From positions 1-64,000 of the forward strand of contig CAJTMB010000011.1 in the NCBI GenBank assembly GCA_910577105.1: a stretch of DNA of 64,000 nucleotides, read 5' to 3'. Below, piece after piece: positions 14,812-23,724 of the stretch (the stretch's first letter is position 1; the number at the start of each line of letters is the position of its first letter). This stretch comes from an uncultured Lachnospiraceae bacterium (lineage in GTDB: Bacteria; Bacillota; Clostridia; Lachnospirales; Lachnospiraceae). The notes below the pieces were generated by a model, which was not told the origin of the DNA, searched no databases, and saw only the letters and a program-made list of their open reading frames with translations. A program made the translations under genes and the position numbers.

Positions 14812-15180
14812 TTATAATACTTCGGGAGCAAGGGAAACAATTTTCATGAACTGTTTCTCACGAAGCTCTCTGGCTACCGGCCCAAAAATACGAGTTCCTC
14901 TCGGAGTCTTGTCATCTTTGATAATGACAGCAGCATTTTCATCGAATTTGATGTAGGAACCGTCTTTACGGCGTGCGCCCTTAACGGTACGAACGACAAC
15001 AGCCTTTACCACATCACCTTTTTTTACAACGCCGCCTGGTGTTGCATCTTTAACAGAAGCAACTATGATATCACCAATCTGTGCATATCTTCTTGTAGAG
15101 CCGCCCATAACCCTGATGCACAGCAATTCTTTTGCACCTGTGTTATCAGCAACTTTCAGTCTGCTTTCTTGCTGAACCAT
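14812..15180 (-). CDS. rplN: 50S ribosomal protein L14
   Basis: The 122-residue protein has the L14 start MVQQESRLKVADNTGAKELLCIRV and the end FMKIVSLAPEVL. It takes part in the bridge to 16S rRNA. The length is exactly that of the family. Confidence 0.98.
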   Translation of the reverse strand: MVQQESRLKVADNTGAKELLCIRVMGGSTRRYAQIGDIIVASVKDATPGGVVKKGDVVKAVVVRTVKGARRKDGSYIKFDENAAVIIKDDKTPRGTRIFGPVARELREKQFMKIVSLAPEVL

Positions 15181-15205
15181 GATAATTCTCCTTCCAGATA
15201 ATTAT

Positions 15206-15460
15206 TTATTTAGCTTTTTCAACGATTTCAACAAGTCTCCATCTCTTATCCTTGGATAAAGGTCTTGTTTCCATTACCTTAACTGTATCGCCGATATTGC
15301 ATTCGTTGTTCTCATCATGTGCTTTGAGTTTATAAGTATCTTTTACAATCTTTTTGTAAAGAGGATGTTTTACATGATTCTCGATGGCTACAACGATGGT
15401 CTTATCCATTTTATTGCTTACTACTTTACCGGTACGTGTTTTTCTCAAATTTCTTTCCAC
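15206..15460 (-). CDS. rpsQ: 30S ribosomal protein S17 (GTG start)
   Basis: The 84-residue protein is the OB-fold S17 (GKVVSNKMDKTIVVAIE...HPLYKKI...GDTVKVMETRPLSKDKRWRLVEIVEKAK). The start is the GTG at 15460 (VERNLRKTRTGK): AAAGGAG lies eight bases upstream and the length then fits the family. The ATG at 15487 lies before that ribosome site. Confidence 0.95.
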   Translation of the reverse strand: MERNLRKTRTGKVVSNKMDKTIVVAIENHVKHPLYKKIVKDTYKLKAHDENNECNIGDTVKVMETRPLSKDKRWRLVEIVEKAK

Positions 15461-15530
15461 GGTTAAATCTCCTTTCTGAAATTCCATCCCTCAGTGCGGG
15501 AATATGATTCATTAAAATGAACGGCTTTGA

Positions 15531-15734
15531 TTAAGCGTTTGCTTTCTCAGTCATTACAGTCTGGATGCGGGCAATATTCTTTCTTACTTCTTTGATTCTT
15601 GCCGTATTGTCCAACTGGTTGGTTGCGTTCTGGAATCTCAAATTGAAAAGCTCTTTTTTAGCAGCGACTAATTCGTTTGCCAGTTCTGCTTCTGATTTAT
15701 TTTTCAAATCTTCTACATACTTATTTGTTTTCAT
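15531..15734 (-). CDS. rpmC: 50S ribosomal protein L29
   Basis: The 67-residue two-helix protein (MKTNKYVEDLKNKSEAELANELVAAKKELFNLRFQ) lies by the peptide exit tunnel. It starts at ATG 15734, inside the end of rplP (14-bp overlap), so the two are translationally coupled. Confidence 0.96.
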   Translation of the reverse strand: MKTNKYVEDLKNKSEAELANELVAAKKELFNLRFQNATNQLDNTARIKEVRKNIARIQTVMTEKANA

Positions 15735-16161
15735 TTGACACACCGCCTTCCAAATCTGCTTTTGAAACAATCTTACATTTACAAGGGAGTTTGTGCATTG
15801 CAAGACGTAATGCTTCTTTAGCAGACTCCTCGGGAACTCCTGCAATTTCAAACATTACACGTCCAGGTTTCACAACTGCTACCCAGTATTCCAGTGTACC
15901 TTTACCGGAACCCATACGTGTTTCTGCCGGTTTTGCTGTTACTGGTTTATCCGGGAAAATCTTTATCCAGACTTTACCGGTACGTTTCGTATAACGGGTA
16001 AGTGCGATACGGGCTGCTTCAATCTGATTGGACTTAATCCAGCAGGGCTCGGTAGCCACCAGACCATATTCGCCGAAAGTCAGAGTGTTGCCTCTCATAG
16101 CCTTACCGGCCATACTGCCACGGAACTGTTTACGACGTTTTACTCTCTTAGGCATTAACAT
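15721..16161 (-). CDS. rplP: 50S ribosomal protein L16
   Basis: The 146-residue protein begins MLMPKRVKRRKQFRG and has the signature blocks FGEYGLVATEPCWI and RMGSGKGTLEYWVAVVKPG. It organises the A-site tRNA region of 23S rRNA. It starts two bases after rpsC ends. Confidence 0.98.
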   Translation of the reverse strand: MLMPKRVKRRKQFRGSMAGKAMRGNTLTFGEYGLVATEPCWIKSNQIEAARIALTRYTKRTGKVWIKIFPDKPVTAKPAETRMGSGKGTLEYWVAVVKPGRVMFEIAGVPEESAKEALRLAMHKLPCKCKIVSKADLEGGVSNENK

Positions 16162-16163
16162 AA

Positions 16164-16817
16164 CTATTTCTCGCTCCCTTCCTGATTTTTAGTGGGAAGT
16201 ACTTCGCCTTTGTAAATCCATACCTTAACGCCGACTTTACCATAGGTTGTGTCAGCCTCAGCGAAGCCATAATCAATATCTGCTCTCAAAGTCTGCAGGG
16301 GAATGGTTCCCTCATTGTAGAATTCGGTACGTGCCATATCTGCGCCGCCCAGACGTCCGGAGCAGGAAGCCTTGATACCAAGCGCGCCGGCTTTCATGGT
16401 TCTTCCCATGCAGGATTTCATGGCACGTCTGAAAGACACACGGTTTTCAAGCTGCTGTGCAATGTTTTCCGCAACAAGCTGTGCATCCTTATCCGGTCTT
16501 TTGATTTCCTTAATATCTACCAGAACCTTCTTGTCTGTCAATTTTGCAAGTTCATTCTTGGTCACTTCGATTTCAGCGCCGCCCTTACCGATTACAACAC
16601 CGGGTTTTGCGGTATAAATAATCACTTTCACCCTGTCGGAAGCTCTTTCAATCTCAATTTTGGAGATACCGGCAGCAAATAATTTTTTCTTTAAATACGT
16701 CCTGATGTTATAGTCTTCAACTAAATAGTCAGAGAATTCTGCATCAGCGTACCATTTAGAATCCCAATCTTTAATAACGCCGACTCTAAGGCCGTGAGGA
16801 TTAACTTTCTGTCCCAT
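16164..16817 (-). CDS. rpsC: 30S ribosomal protein S3
   Basis: The 217-residue protein has an N-terminal KH domain (VIIYTAKPGVVIGKGGAEI contains the GxxG loop) and a C-terminal S3 domain (GALGIKASCSGRLGGADMARTEFYNEGTIPL). It forms part of the mRNA entry helicase. Confidence 0.98.
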   Translation of the reverse strand: MGQKVNPHGLRVGVIKDWDSKWYADAEFSDYLVEDYNIRTYLKKKLFAAGISKIEIERASDRVKVIIYTAKPGVVIGKGGAEIEVTKNELAKLTDKKVLVDIKEIKRPDKDAQLVAENIAQQLENRVSFRRAMKSCMGRTMKAGALGIKASCSGRLGGADMARTEFYNEGTIPLQTLRADIDYGFAEADTTYGKVGVKVWIYKGEVLPTKNQEGSEK

Positions 16818-16833
16818 AACTTTTTCTCCCTTC

Positions 16834-17223
16834 CTATTTCTTCTCGTCCAGAACGATGGTAATGTGGCTCATCTGCTTTTCAATCCTGTAAGCTCGGCCC
16901 TGTGCCCTCGGTCTGACCCTCTTCATTGTGGGACCCTTATTTGCAAAACATTCTGCAATATAAAGGTTGTCAGGATTCATGCCATTATTGTTTTCAGCGT
17001 TTGCGATAGCTGATTCTAATAACTTCTTAATAACACTGGATGCATATCTGGGATTATAAGCCAGAACGGCAAGTGCGGTCTGAACATCCTTGCCCCTTAT
17101 GGCATCCAATACGAAACATGCTTTCTGAACAGAAACCCTTGCGTAAGATAACTTAGCTGAAGGTCTTGTATCTTTCTGCGCATTTCTTTCTCTTTTAATT
17201 TGACTTCTATGTCCCTTAGCCAT
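16834..17223 (-). CDS. rplV: 50S ribosomal protein L22
   Basis: The 129-residue protein lines the exit tunnel; the tunnel loop is in the PTMKRVRPRAQGRAYRIEKQMSHITIVL region. There is no deletion in the loop of the kind linked to macrolide resistance. The N terminus is slightly longer and more basic than in E. coli, as is common in clostridia. Confidence 0.97.
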   Translation of the reverse strand: MAKGHRSQIKRERNAQKDTRPSAKLSYARVSVQKACFVLDAIRGKDVQTALAVLAYNPRYASSVIKKLLESAIANAENNNGMNPDNLYIAECFANKGPTMKRVRPRAQGRAYRIEKQMSHITIVLDEKK

Positions 17224-17244
17224 AGAATTGTTCCTCCTTTCAAA

Positions 17245-17526
17245 CTATCTTACTTTAGACTTCTTCTCGTCTTTTCCATGTCCTCTAAAAGTTCTGGTTG
17301 CAACAAACTCACCAAGTTTATGTCCAACCATGTCTTCCGTTACATATACGGGAACGTGCTTTCTGCCATCGTGAACTGCAATTGTATGTCCCACAAAAGA
17401 AGGGAAAATTGTAGAGCGACGGGACCAGGTTTTGATAACCTGCTTCTGTCCTGATGCATTTAAGGCATCTACTTTTTTCAGTAAGCTCTGGTCTGCGAAC
17501 GGTCCTTTTTTCAGTGATCTAGCCAT
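17245..17526 (-). CDS. rpsS: 30S ribosomal protein S19
   Basis: The 93-residue protein begins MARSLKKGPFADQSLLKKV and has the family motif FVGHTIAVHDGRKHVPVYVTEDMVGHKLGEF. It contacts the A-site finger of 23S rRNA. Confidence 0.98.
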   Translation of the reverse strand: MARSLKKGPFADQSLLKKVDALNASGQKQVIKTWSRRSTIFPSFVGHTIAVHDGRKHVPVYVTEDMVGHKLGEFVATRTFRGHGKDEKKSKVR

Positions 17527-17542
17527 TGTCTTTCCTCCTTAA

Positions 17543-18385
17543 TTATTTGATAGCCTTGCCGTCTCTTCTTCTTACAATCAGCTTATTGGACTTGTTTTTC
17601 TTCTTACGCGTCTTCAAGCCGAGTGCAGGTTTGCCCCAAGGGGTGCTCGGGCCGGGACGTCCGATACCGGTCTTGCCTTCACCACCACCGTGAGGATGGT
17701 CGTTCGGGTTCATGACAGAACCGCGTACCGTGGGACGGATACCCATATGGCGCTTACGTCCTGCTTTACCGATATTGATAAGGTTGTGGTCAACATTGCC
17801 TACAACACCTACTGTTGCCCTGCATAAAAGAGGAACCATTCTCATTTCGCCGGAGGGAAGCCTGAGCGTTGCATATTTTCCTTCCTTTGCCATCAGCTGT
17901 GCGCTGTTGCCTGCGGAACGTACAAGCTGGCCGCCTCTTCCGGGATATAATTCAATGTTGTGTATCTGTGTACCTACAGGGATTTCGGACAAAGGCAGGC
18001 AGTTACCTACTCTTACTTCCGCCTGTGCGCCGTTCATGACCTTCATGCCGTCGGTCAATCCTTCCGGAGCCAGAATATAAGCTTTCTGGCCATCCTCATA
18101 ACAGATAAGCGCAATATTCGCTGTCCTGTTAGGGTCATACTCGATGCCGATTACCCTTGCCGGAATACCATCTTTATTTCTCTTAAAATCAATGATTCTG
18201 TATTTCCTTCTGGAACCGCCGCCGCGATGCCTTACCGTAATCTTTCCCTGATTGTTGCGGCCTGCGTTCTTTTCCAAAGACACACAGAGGGATTTCTCAG
18301 GCGTTTTCTTTGTAATCTCAGAGAAATCGGAACCGGTCATATTCCTTCTGGAAGGTGTATATGGGTTATATTTCTTAATTCCCAT
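17543..18385 (-). CDS. rplB: 50S ribosomal protein L2
   Basis: The 280-residue protein starts at ATG 18385 (MGIKKYNPYTPSRRNMTG), the conserved family start; the upstream extension would reach into the rplW spacer. The peptidyl-transferase-near motif MNPNDHPHGGGEGKTGIGRP with its conserved histidine is intact. L2 is needed for subunit joining. Confidence 0.97.
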   Translation of the reverse strand: MGIKKYNPYTPSRRNMTGSDFSEITKKTPEKSLCVSLEKNAGRNNQGKITVRHRGGGSRRKYRIIDFKRNKDGIPARVIGIEYDPNRTANIALICYEDGQKAYILAPEGLTDGMKVMNGAQAEVRVGNCLPLSEIPVGTQIHNIELYPGRGGQLVRSAGNSAQLMAKEGKYATLRLPSGEMRMVPLLCRATVGVVGNVDHNLINIGKAGRKRHMGIRPTVRGSVMNPNDHPHGGGEGKTGIGRPGPSTPWGKPALGLKTRKKKNKSNKLIVRRRDGKAIK

Positions 18386-18451
18386 TGTTGTATCTCCTTT
18401 TCTTTTAGATTCTTTGCGCGGCTTACTGCGCCGCATACTTTAACCCGACTA

Positions 18452-18751
18452 TTATAAACCAGCGAAGATTTCGATATCCTTGCTGTCAGCGGTAAGCTGT
18501 ACAATTGCTTTCTTGGTCTTTGCAGTCTTACCTACCGTCATACCGCGTCTTTTTGTCTTGCCGTCGTAATTCTGGGTGTTAACCTTTGCCACCTTGGCGC
18601 CCTCGAACATTTTTTCAACGGCTTCTTTAATCTGCGTCTTGTTTGCTTCCGGATGAACCAGGAAAGTATATTTCTTTTCACTCATACCGGCCATGCTCTT
18701 TTCCGTGATAACCGGCTTGAGGATTACGTCATAGTATTTGATATCAGCCAT
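18452..18751 (-). CDS. rplW: 50S ribosomal protein L23
   Basis: The 99-residue protein sits at the exit tunnel as the docking site for SRP and trigger factor. VITEKS near the start, KYTFLVHPEANKTQIKEAVEKMF and the basic tail GKTKRRGMTVGKTAKTKKAIV are typical. Its start codon shares one base with the rplD stop. Confidence 0.97.
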   Translation of the reverse strand: MADIKYYDVILKPVITEKSMAGMSEKKYTFLVHPEANKTQIKEAVEKMFEGAKVAKVNTQNYDGKTKRRGMTVGKTAKTKKAIVQLTADSKDIEIFAGL

Positions 18752-19371
18752 TATGCGTATACCTCCTCAATCTTGGAAACGGCATCCTTGGTCAGCACTA
18801 CCTTGCCTGCCTTCATAACGTCATATACGTTTAAGGTGCCGATTGAAGTAGTTTCTACTGCGGGAAGATTTCTTGCGGACAAGATTACATTCTGGTCATT
18901 TTCCGCAAGGACAACCAGCCCGTTTTCTACCTTCAGATTATCCATCACTGTTTTGAAATTCTTTGTCTTGATTTCTTCAAATTTTAACTCGTCAACAACC
19001 ACAATCTTTTCATCCATCACTTTGCTTGTGAGCGCTGACTTTAATGCTGCTCTCTTTTCTTTCTTGTTCAATTTAAAGGAATAATCCCTTGGCACGGGAG
19101 CAAATACCACTCCGCCGCCTTTCCACTGGGGAGACCTGGTTGAACCCTGTCTTGCGTGACCGGTTCCTTTCTGCCTCCAGGGTTTTCTTCCGCCGCCGGA
19201 AACTTCGGAACGTGTTTTTGCTTTCTGTGTTCCCTGACGTTTGTTTGCAAGATGCTGTACCACTGCCATGTGTACCAGATGTTCATTTACTTTGACACCA
19301 AACACAGCATCGCTTAAGTCGATTTTGCCGACTTCTTTGCCTTCCATATTATAAACAGATACGTTTGCCAT
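18751..19371 (-). CDS. rplD: 50S ribosomal protein L4
   Basis: The 206-residue protein has the extended tunnel loop (KTRSEVSGGGRKPWRQKGTGHARQGSTRSPQWKGGGVVFAP) and a Rossmann-like globular part. In E. coli L4 also represses the S10 operon through its leader; the long structured leader before rpsJ here could serve similar feedback. Confidence 0.97.
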   Translation of the reverse strand: MANVSVYNMEGKEVGKIDLSDAVFGVKVNEHLVHMAVVQHLANKRQGTQKAKTRSEVSGGGRKPWRQKGTGHARQGSTRSPQWKGGGVVFAPVPRDYSFKLNKKEKRAALKSALTSKVMDEKIVVVDELKFEEIKTKNFKTVMDNLKVENGLVVLAENDQNVILSARNLPAVETTSIGTLNVYDVMKAGKVVLTKDAVSKIEEVYA

Positions 19372-19416
19372 TTCTGTTTAAGTCCTCCTTTCATCTGCGC
19401 GTCACAAGATGCGCTG

Positions 19417-20100
19417 TTAAGCTTCAACCTTTACGGTTTCTTTCACTGTCACTAAAGCTTTCTTGGGTCCGGGTACTGCGCCCTTTACTAAAAGCAGGTT
19501 CTTTTCAGCATCCACTCTGATAACTTCCAGATTCTGAACCGTTACCTTTACACATCCCATATGTCCGGGCATCCCTTTTCCTTTGAATACACGGCTGGGA
19601 GAAGAGCAGGCGCCATTGGAACCCTGATGACGATGGAATTTGGAACCATGGGCCATAGGTCCTCTGTGCTGTCCGTGTCTCTTGATAGCACCCTGGAAAC
19701 CTTTACCTTTGGAAATTGCAGATGCATCAATCTTGTCGCCTGCCGCAAAAATATCGGCCTTGATTTCGGAGCCAAGCGCATACTCTTCTGCATTTTCAAA
19801 CTTAAATTCTCTCACATACCTTTTGGATGTTACGCCGGCTTTCTTGAAATGTCCCTGCTCAGCCTTTGTGCTGCCGTGCCTGTGGATAATTTCTTTCTTG
19901 CCGCTTGCATCCTTGTTAACGGTTTTGTCTTTCTTGTCCACAAAGCCAACCTGTACGGCACTGTAACCGTCATTCTCAACCGTCTTAATCTGTGTAACCA
20001 CACAGGGACCGGCCTGAAGAACCGTTACGGGAACAAGAACGCCGTCTTCATTGAAGATTTGAGTCATTCCGACTTTTGTTGCCAAAATCGCTTTTTTCAT
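19417..20100 (-). CDS. rplC: 50S ribosomal protein L3
   Basis: The 227-residue protein begins MKKAILATKVGMTQIF. Its central finger KGKGFQGAIKRHGQHRGPMAHGSKFHR, which reaches the peptidyl-transferase centre, and the block KGKGMPGHMG are intact. The length is normal for Firmicutes. Confidence 0.98.
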   Translation of the reverse strand: MKKAILATKVGMTQIFNEDGVLVPVTVLQAGPCVVTQIKTVENDGYSAVQVGFVDKKDKTVNKDASGKKEIIHRHGSTKAEQGHFKKAGVTSKRYVREFKFENAEEYALGSEIKADIFAAGDKIDASAISKGKGFQGAIKRHGQHRGPMAHGSKFHRHQGSNGACSSPSRVFKGKGMPGHMGCVKVTVQNLEVIRVDAEKNLLLVKGAVPGPKKALVTVKETVKVEA

Positions 20101-20174
20101 GTTTTCCTCCTGTTTGTTCTACAGCGGGACGCATCCGCGTCCATACTAGTAGGGGATATTATGGGTTTTGATTG

Positions 20175-20495
20175 TTATTTGGTCTTCATCTTGATATCGA
20201 TGTAAACACCTGCAGGCATTTCCAGTCTCTGCAATGCATCAACCGTTTTCTGGGTCGGTGCAATGATATCAATCAGCCTTTTGTGGGTTCTCTGCTCAAA
20301 CTGCTCACGGGAATCCTTATATTTGTGGACTGCCCTTAAAATGGTTACAACTTCCTTTTTAGTAGGAAGAGGTACCGGTCCGCTTACCTGAGACCCGTTC
20401 TTTTTGACTGTTTCGATGATTTTTTTGGCAGATGCATCAACCAGCTGATGATCATAAGCTTTCAGTGTAATTCTCATTACTTGACTTGTTGCCAT
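20175..20495 (-). CDS. rpsJ: 30S ribosomal protein S10
   Basis: The 106-residue protein starts at ATG 20495 (MATSQVMRITLKAYDHQLVD), behind AAAAGGAGG; the longer upstream frame is leader sequence. It is the first gene of the cluster. S10 also joins NusB in antitermination. The core GSQVSGPVPLPTKKEVVTILR and QFEQRTHKRLIDI are typical. Confidence 0.97.
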   Translation of the reverse strand: MATSQVMRITLKAYDHQLVDASAKKIIETVKKNGSQVSGPVPLPTKKEVVTILRAVHKYKDSREQFEQRTHKRLIDIIAPTQKTVDALQRLEMPAGVYIDIKMKTK

Positions 20496-20757
20496 AAAAA
20501 AAGTCGCCTCCTTTTCGCACTTTTGATTGAAGTACGACAAGCGGTGACTGTACACTCTCCCGTGTGTATCCTGTTTTAAAACACATGACGCATCTCAAAC
20601 ATCGTTTCTCACGGTTGTTTCTGTCCCTCGACAGACATGAACTTTGTACAGTGACTTGTCGTCAGTTTCCTAACTTGACATTCGCTCCACGGAAAACCTG
20701 CTATCAGGCATCGTCCCTAAGCAGCAACCTCACGCTTCACAGCTATCATGCCACAGC
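20496..20757 (-). promoter_or_regulatory. Structured leader RNA of the S10 operon (candidate ribosomal-protein autoregulator)
   Basis: About 260 nt lie between the probable transcription start and rpsJ and contain no gene. In the RNA, the segment from 20664 to 20645 pairs with 20554 to 20533 through two 8-bp helices (ACGACAAG with CTTGTCGT, ACTGTACA with TGTACAGT) around an internal loop. The enclosed part has its own hairpin TCTGTC-GAGG-GACAGA (20620-20635) and a GTTTTAAAAC palindrome. The closed multi-branch layout just before the ribosome site suggests translational or transcriptional feedback, for example by L4, but no family match is claimed. Confidence 0.55.
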
Positions 20758-20764
20758 AACACAT

Positions 20765-20793
20765 AGTATACATGGTCTTTTGAGGAAATGCAA
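20765..20793 (-). promoter_or_regulatory. Main promoter of the ribosomal protein cluster
   Basis: On the minus strand TTGCAT (20793-20788) and TATACT (20770-20765) have the ideal 17-bp spacing, about 270 bp upstream of rpsJ. Confidence 0.75.
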
Positions 20794-20822
20794 GTATTTT
20801 TTTAAAAAATCAATCAGGAAAA

Positions 20823-21056
20823 TCAATTATTCCAAGGAACGCTGTCATATACCGTAAATCCGAGAATTTCAATAACCCACCCATCCAAGTACGGTTCTTC
20901 GGCGTCCCCGCCAAAATTGAGGCAATGCACATCCTTTACGCTGTACAAAACAGCCTTGTATTCCACCGTTCCCCCATCCTTATAGAGCAGCCTTACGGGA
21001 AACAGCAGTATAACCGCAAGGACGATACAAAGAGAGACAATCACTTTCTTTTTCAT
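20823..21056 (-). CDS. Small secreted or membrane-anchored protein, unknown
   Basis: The 77-residue protein starts at ATG 21056 after GAGGGGAAG; the longer frame adds a very basic stretch that looks untranslated. An N-terminal hydrophobic helix (about 5-22) is either a signal peptide or an anchor. The rest contains YKAVLYSVKDVHCLNF and ends WVIEILGFTVYDSVPW, a pattern I associate with small extracytoplasmic proteins of gut Firmicutes. Function unknown. Confidence 0.7.
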   Translation of the reverse strand: MKKKVIVSLCIVLAVILLFPVRLLYKDGGTVEYKAVLYSVKDVHCLNFGGDAEEPYLDGWVIEILGFTVYDSVPWNN

Positions 21057-21113
21057 ACAACTTCCCCTCTTCCTTTTATTTCTGTTTTTTCGCCATAATT
21101 TCATAAACCGGTT

Positions 21114-21644
21114 TCACGCCGTTATTCCGTTCAGACATTCCAGAATCGGTTCAATATACTTCCTGTCCGATATATCATAAGAGTGGGAAATCATTTTTAT
21201 CATTTCCTGCTCTTCTTGGGTTTTGTCTTTCTTGGCTTTCAATGCTTTGATAAACATTTTCATCATCAGCTTTGACGGGGCGGACATTTTTTCATAGCAA
21301 AACCCGCCCGGACAGTAAAATACGCTGACTTTTTCCCACTCGGATTCCTTAAAGTTCTTTTTTAAGCCTGCATCAATTTCCGGATTCTCAATGGGACTTC
21401 CGCCAACGCAGAATACAATCAGCTTCTTATCCGCCCATTTCTCCATATTGTCTTTAAACCATTTTATTTTGCTGATGCCGCCCGCACACGCCCATCCTCC
21501 GAAAATAATTGTGCCGTATTCAGTCAAATCTTTCTTTTTTGCCTCTGCTAATGCAAGACAGTCTGCCCCCGCCTCTTCCGCTATCCATTCTGCATATCTC
21601 TTTGTAAAGCCTGTCTGCGAATTGTAAATGACTATTGTTTTCAT
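21114..21644 (-). CDS. Flavodoxin-domain protein
   Basis: The 176-residue protein begins with the FMN phosphate-binding loop IVIYNSQTGFTKRYAEWIAE, and the GGWACAGGISKIKWF region matches the second flavin loop. It resembles the HemG-like or menaquinone-dependent protoporphyrinogen-oxidase-type flavodoxins, but no pathway partner lies nearby. The C-terminal 50 residues are helical and Lys-rich. A role in electron transfer is inferred. Confidence 0.8.
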   Translation of the reverse strand: MKTIVIYNSQTGFTKRYAEWIAEEAGADCLALAEAKKKDLTEYGTIIFGGWACAGGISKIKWFKDNMEKWADKKLIVFCVGGSPIENPEIDAGLKKNFKESEWEKVSVFYCPGGFCYEKMSAPSKLMMKMFIKALKAKKDKTQEEQEMIKMISHSYDISDRKYIEPILECLNGITA

Positions 21645-21832
21645 ATTTTGGATTATCCTTCCTCCTTACAGGTAACTTGTGTTGTTTCTATATTATAATA
21701 TTAAGTTGTTTCTATGGCAAGACAACACAGTAAATATGCTTAAGAAGAGGTTTGAAGGTGACGATATAATATAAAATGTTTTAAGTAATCAGAAAACGGA
21801 TTTCAAATTTACTTTTCATGGAGGATGAACTT

Positions 21833-22813
21833 ATGGGGATTACAGGAATCGGAAAGCATTTTCAAAATAAGGTGTATGAAGAAAAAGGAATACAAAATAT
21901 AGCAGAATCAAAATATATGGACAAGATAACAAAAGGTGAAAGCATAAACCTTTTGCAGGAAATGACAAATGGGGTATCAATAGAAATTTCTGAAGAAGGG
22001 AAAAAAATAATTCAAAAGATGGCTTCTGTGGAACAAGAAGGAACTCAGAATATGCCTGCAAGCTATGAAGAACGAATAAAACTTCTTCAGGAAGCAATAA
22101 AACCGGCTCAGAAACTTCATCGTATTATTCCAAACATACAGACCAATGACAAACTGGAAAAAAGTTTGAAAGGCGCAAATGAAAACCTAGTTGATGCTGC
22201 ATATTCCATTATATATGGTGATTTGATTCCTCATAATGTCGGAGAACTTACAGAAGATGAGAGAAAAGAACTGATTTTTGTCGGTCTTGAAAAAGCTAAG
22301 TTCTTAGCAGAATGTCTGGAATATGATAAAGCAGACAGTTTTATGGATGCAATGAATACCATTGCAAAATATGGTATAAACGGGAAGACGGATGAACAGG
22401 GAAATATAACATATGATATTCGTTGGGGCGCAATGACAGGAGCGCCTGACGATTATATCAGCAGCGGTGAGCTTATGCAGAGAATAGCTCCAAAACAATA
22501 TAAAACTTATTTATCTATGCAGAATGAAGCAATTGAAAAAAATGATGAAAGACTTGCATTAAAAGCTGTTAAATTTGCTATTGATTGGGAAATAAATACG
22601 TATAGAACCAATCCAAAACCGTTTGAGGATATAAAGGCAGAACAGGTAAATTGGAAGAAAAATGTTGATAACACCAAGATAAATAGTAACTATACCAATA
22701 CCAATAAATTGGATATGGATTGCTTTATAAAAAGTGTTTTAGAGCAAAATAAGGTATTAAATGCAGATTACTTATCCAATAATCTAAAAGAATACGCGAA
22801 ATTCTTTAAGTAG
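21833..22813 (+). CDS. Hypothetical protein beginning MGITGIG
   Basis: This 326-residue soluble protein starts at ATG 21833, eight bases after GGAGG; the ATG at 21818 lies before that site. The MGITGIG start occurs in a set of clostridial proteins of unknown function. No catalytic motif, signal peptide or membrane helix is seen. Residues 100-240 are mostly helical with many acidic residues. It has low GC like the next gene, with which it may be cotranscribed (53-bp gap). I do not recognise the family. Confidence 0.7.
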   Translation: MGITGIGKHFQNKVYEEKGIQNIAESKYMDKITKGESINLLQEMTNGVSIEISEEGKKIIQKMASVEQEGTQNMPASYEERIKLLQEAIKPAQKLHRIIPNIQTNDKLEKSLKGANENLVDAAYSIIYGDLIPHNVGELTEDERKELIFVGLEKAKFLAECLEYDKADSFMDAMNTIAKYGINGKTDEQGNITYDIRWGAMTGAPDDYISSGELMQRIAPKQYKTYLSMQNEAIEKNDERLALKAVKFAIDWEINTYRTNPKPFEDIKAEQVNWKKNVDNTKINSNYTNTNKLDMDCFIKSVLEQNKVLNADYLSNNLKEYAKFFK

Positions 22814-22866
22814 AAACAAGAGTATTTGTATAATTAACCAGTCAAATTTGAGAGAGGAAATATTTA

Positions 22867-23673
22867 ATGAATATTGGAATTATAGGATATGGAAATATGG
22901 GAAAAATGCTCCTTGATAAATTTGTTAAAACAGAAAATATATGTGATAAGTTATATGTATCAAACAGAAATATAGAAAAGGTGAAACATCTGGATAAAAA
23001 CGTAACTGTTTGTAAGAAAAACAGTGAGCTTGCATTAAAAGCGGATGTTATTATAATTTGCGTGAGACCCGCAGATATAAAATCAGTCCTTGAAGATATC
23101 GGAGAAACAGTCAGGGATGAAACAATTATTATTTCTTTAAACGGAAGTGTTTCTTTTGAAACCATCAATAAAATAATAGTTCATAAAATTGCAAAAGTAA
23201 TTCCCAGTATAACGGCTGAGATTAATTGCTCTCAGACTTTGATGTGCTTTAATGAACATATAACAACCTCTGATAAGGAAAGAATTTCAGATATTTTCAA
23301 ATGTATGGGAACTGTTATTGAACTGCCCGAGAATGAATTGGGAATGGGTTCCGAACTGGTAAGCTGTATGCCCGGATTTATTGCATCCATATTTGACGTT
23401 ATGTGTTCGTCTGCTAAAAAGCACACATCTATACCGGAGGAACAAGTAATTAAAATGGTATTGGATACTCTTTGCGCTACAGGTAAGTTGATGGTTGATA
23501 AAAAGATGTCATTTGATAATGTTGTCACAAGAGTAGCAACAAGGGGAGGAATAACAGAGGAAGGAACAAAGGTAATATTTGAAGCATTTCCGAAAATTGC
23601 AGATGAAGTATTCCACAAAACATTAGAGAAGAGAAAACAGACAGCACAAAAATCCGAAGAGTTGTTTGGATAA
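22867..23673 (+). CDS. Pyrroline-5-carboxylate reductase-like protein
   Basis: The 268-residue protein has an N-terminal NAD(P)-binding Rossmann motif (IGIIGYGNMGKMLLDKF), the ADVIIICVRP block and a helical C-terminal dimer domain with VVTRVATRGGITEEGTKVI. That last segment corresponds to the ProC signature (PGGTT), with some changes. True ProC reduces pyrroline-5-carboxylate to proline. The weak match in the signature suggests a ProC paralog (ComER-like) with an uncertain substrate. Confidence 0.75.
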   Translation: MNIGIIGYGNMGKMLLDKFVKTENICDKLYVSNRNIEKVKHLDKNVTVCKKNSELALKADVIIICVRPADIKSVLEDIGETVRDETIIISLNGSVSFETINKIIVHKIAKVIPSITAEINCSQTLMCFNEHITTSDKERISDIFKCMGTVIELPENELGMGSELVSCMPGFIASIFDVMCSSAKKHTSIPEEQVIKMVLDTLCATGKLMVDKKMSFDNVVTRVATRGGITEEGTKVIFEAFPKIADEVFHKTLEKRKQTAQKSEELFG

Positions 23674-23724
23674 TCTCCGAATTGTGTTCATAATTTGTAG
23701 TTGGTAAATATGGACATTTGAGAA

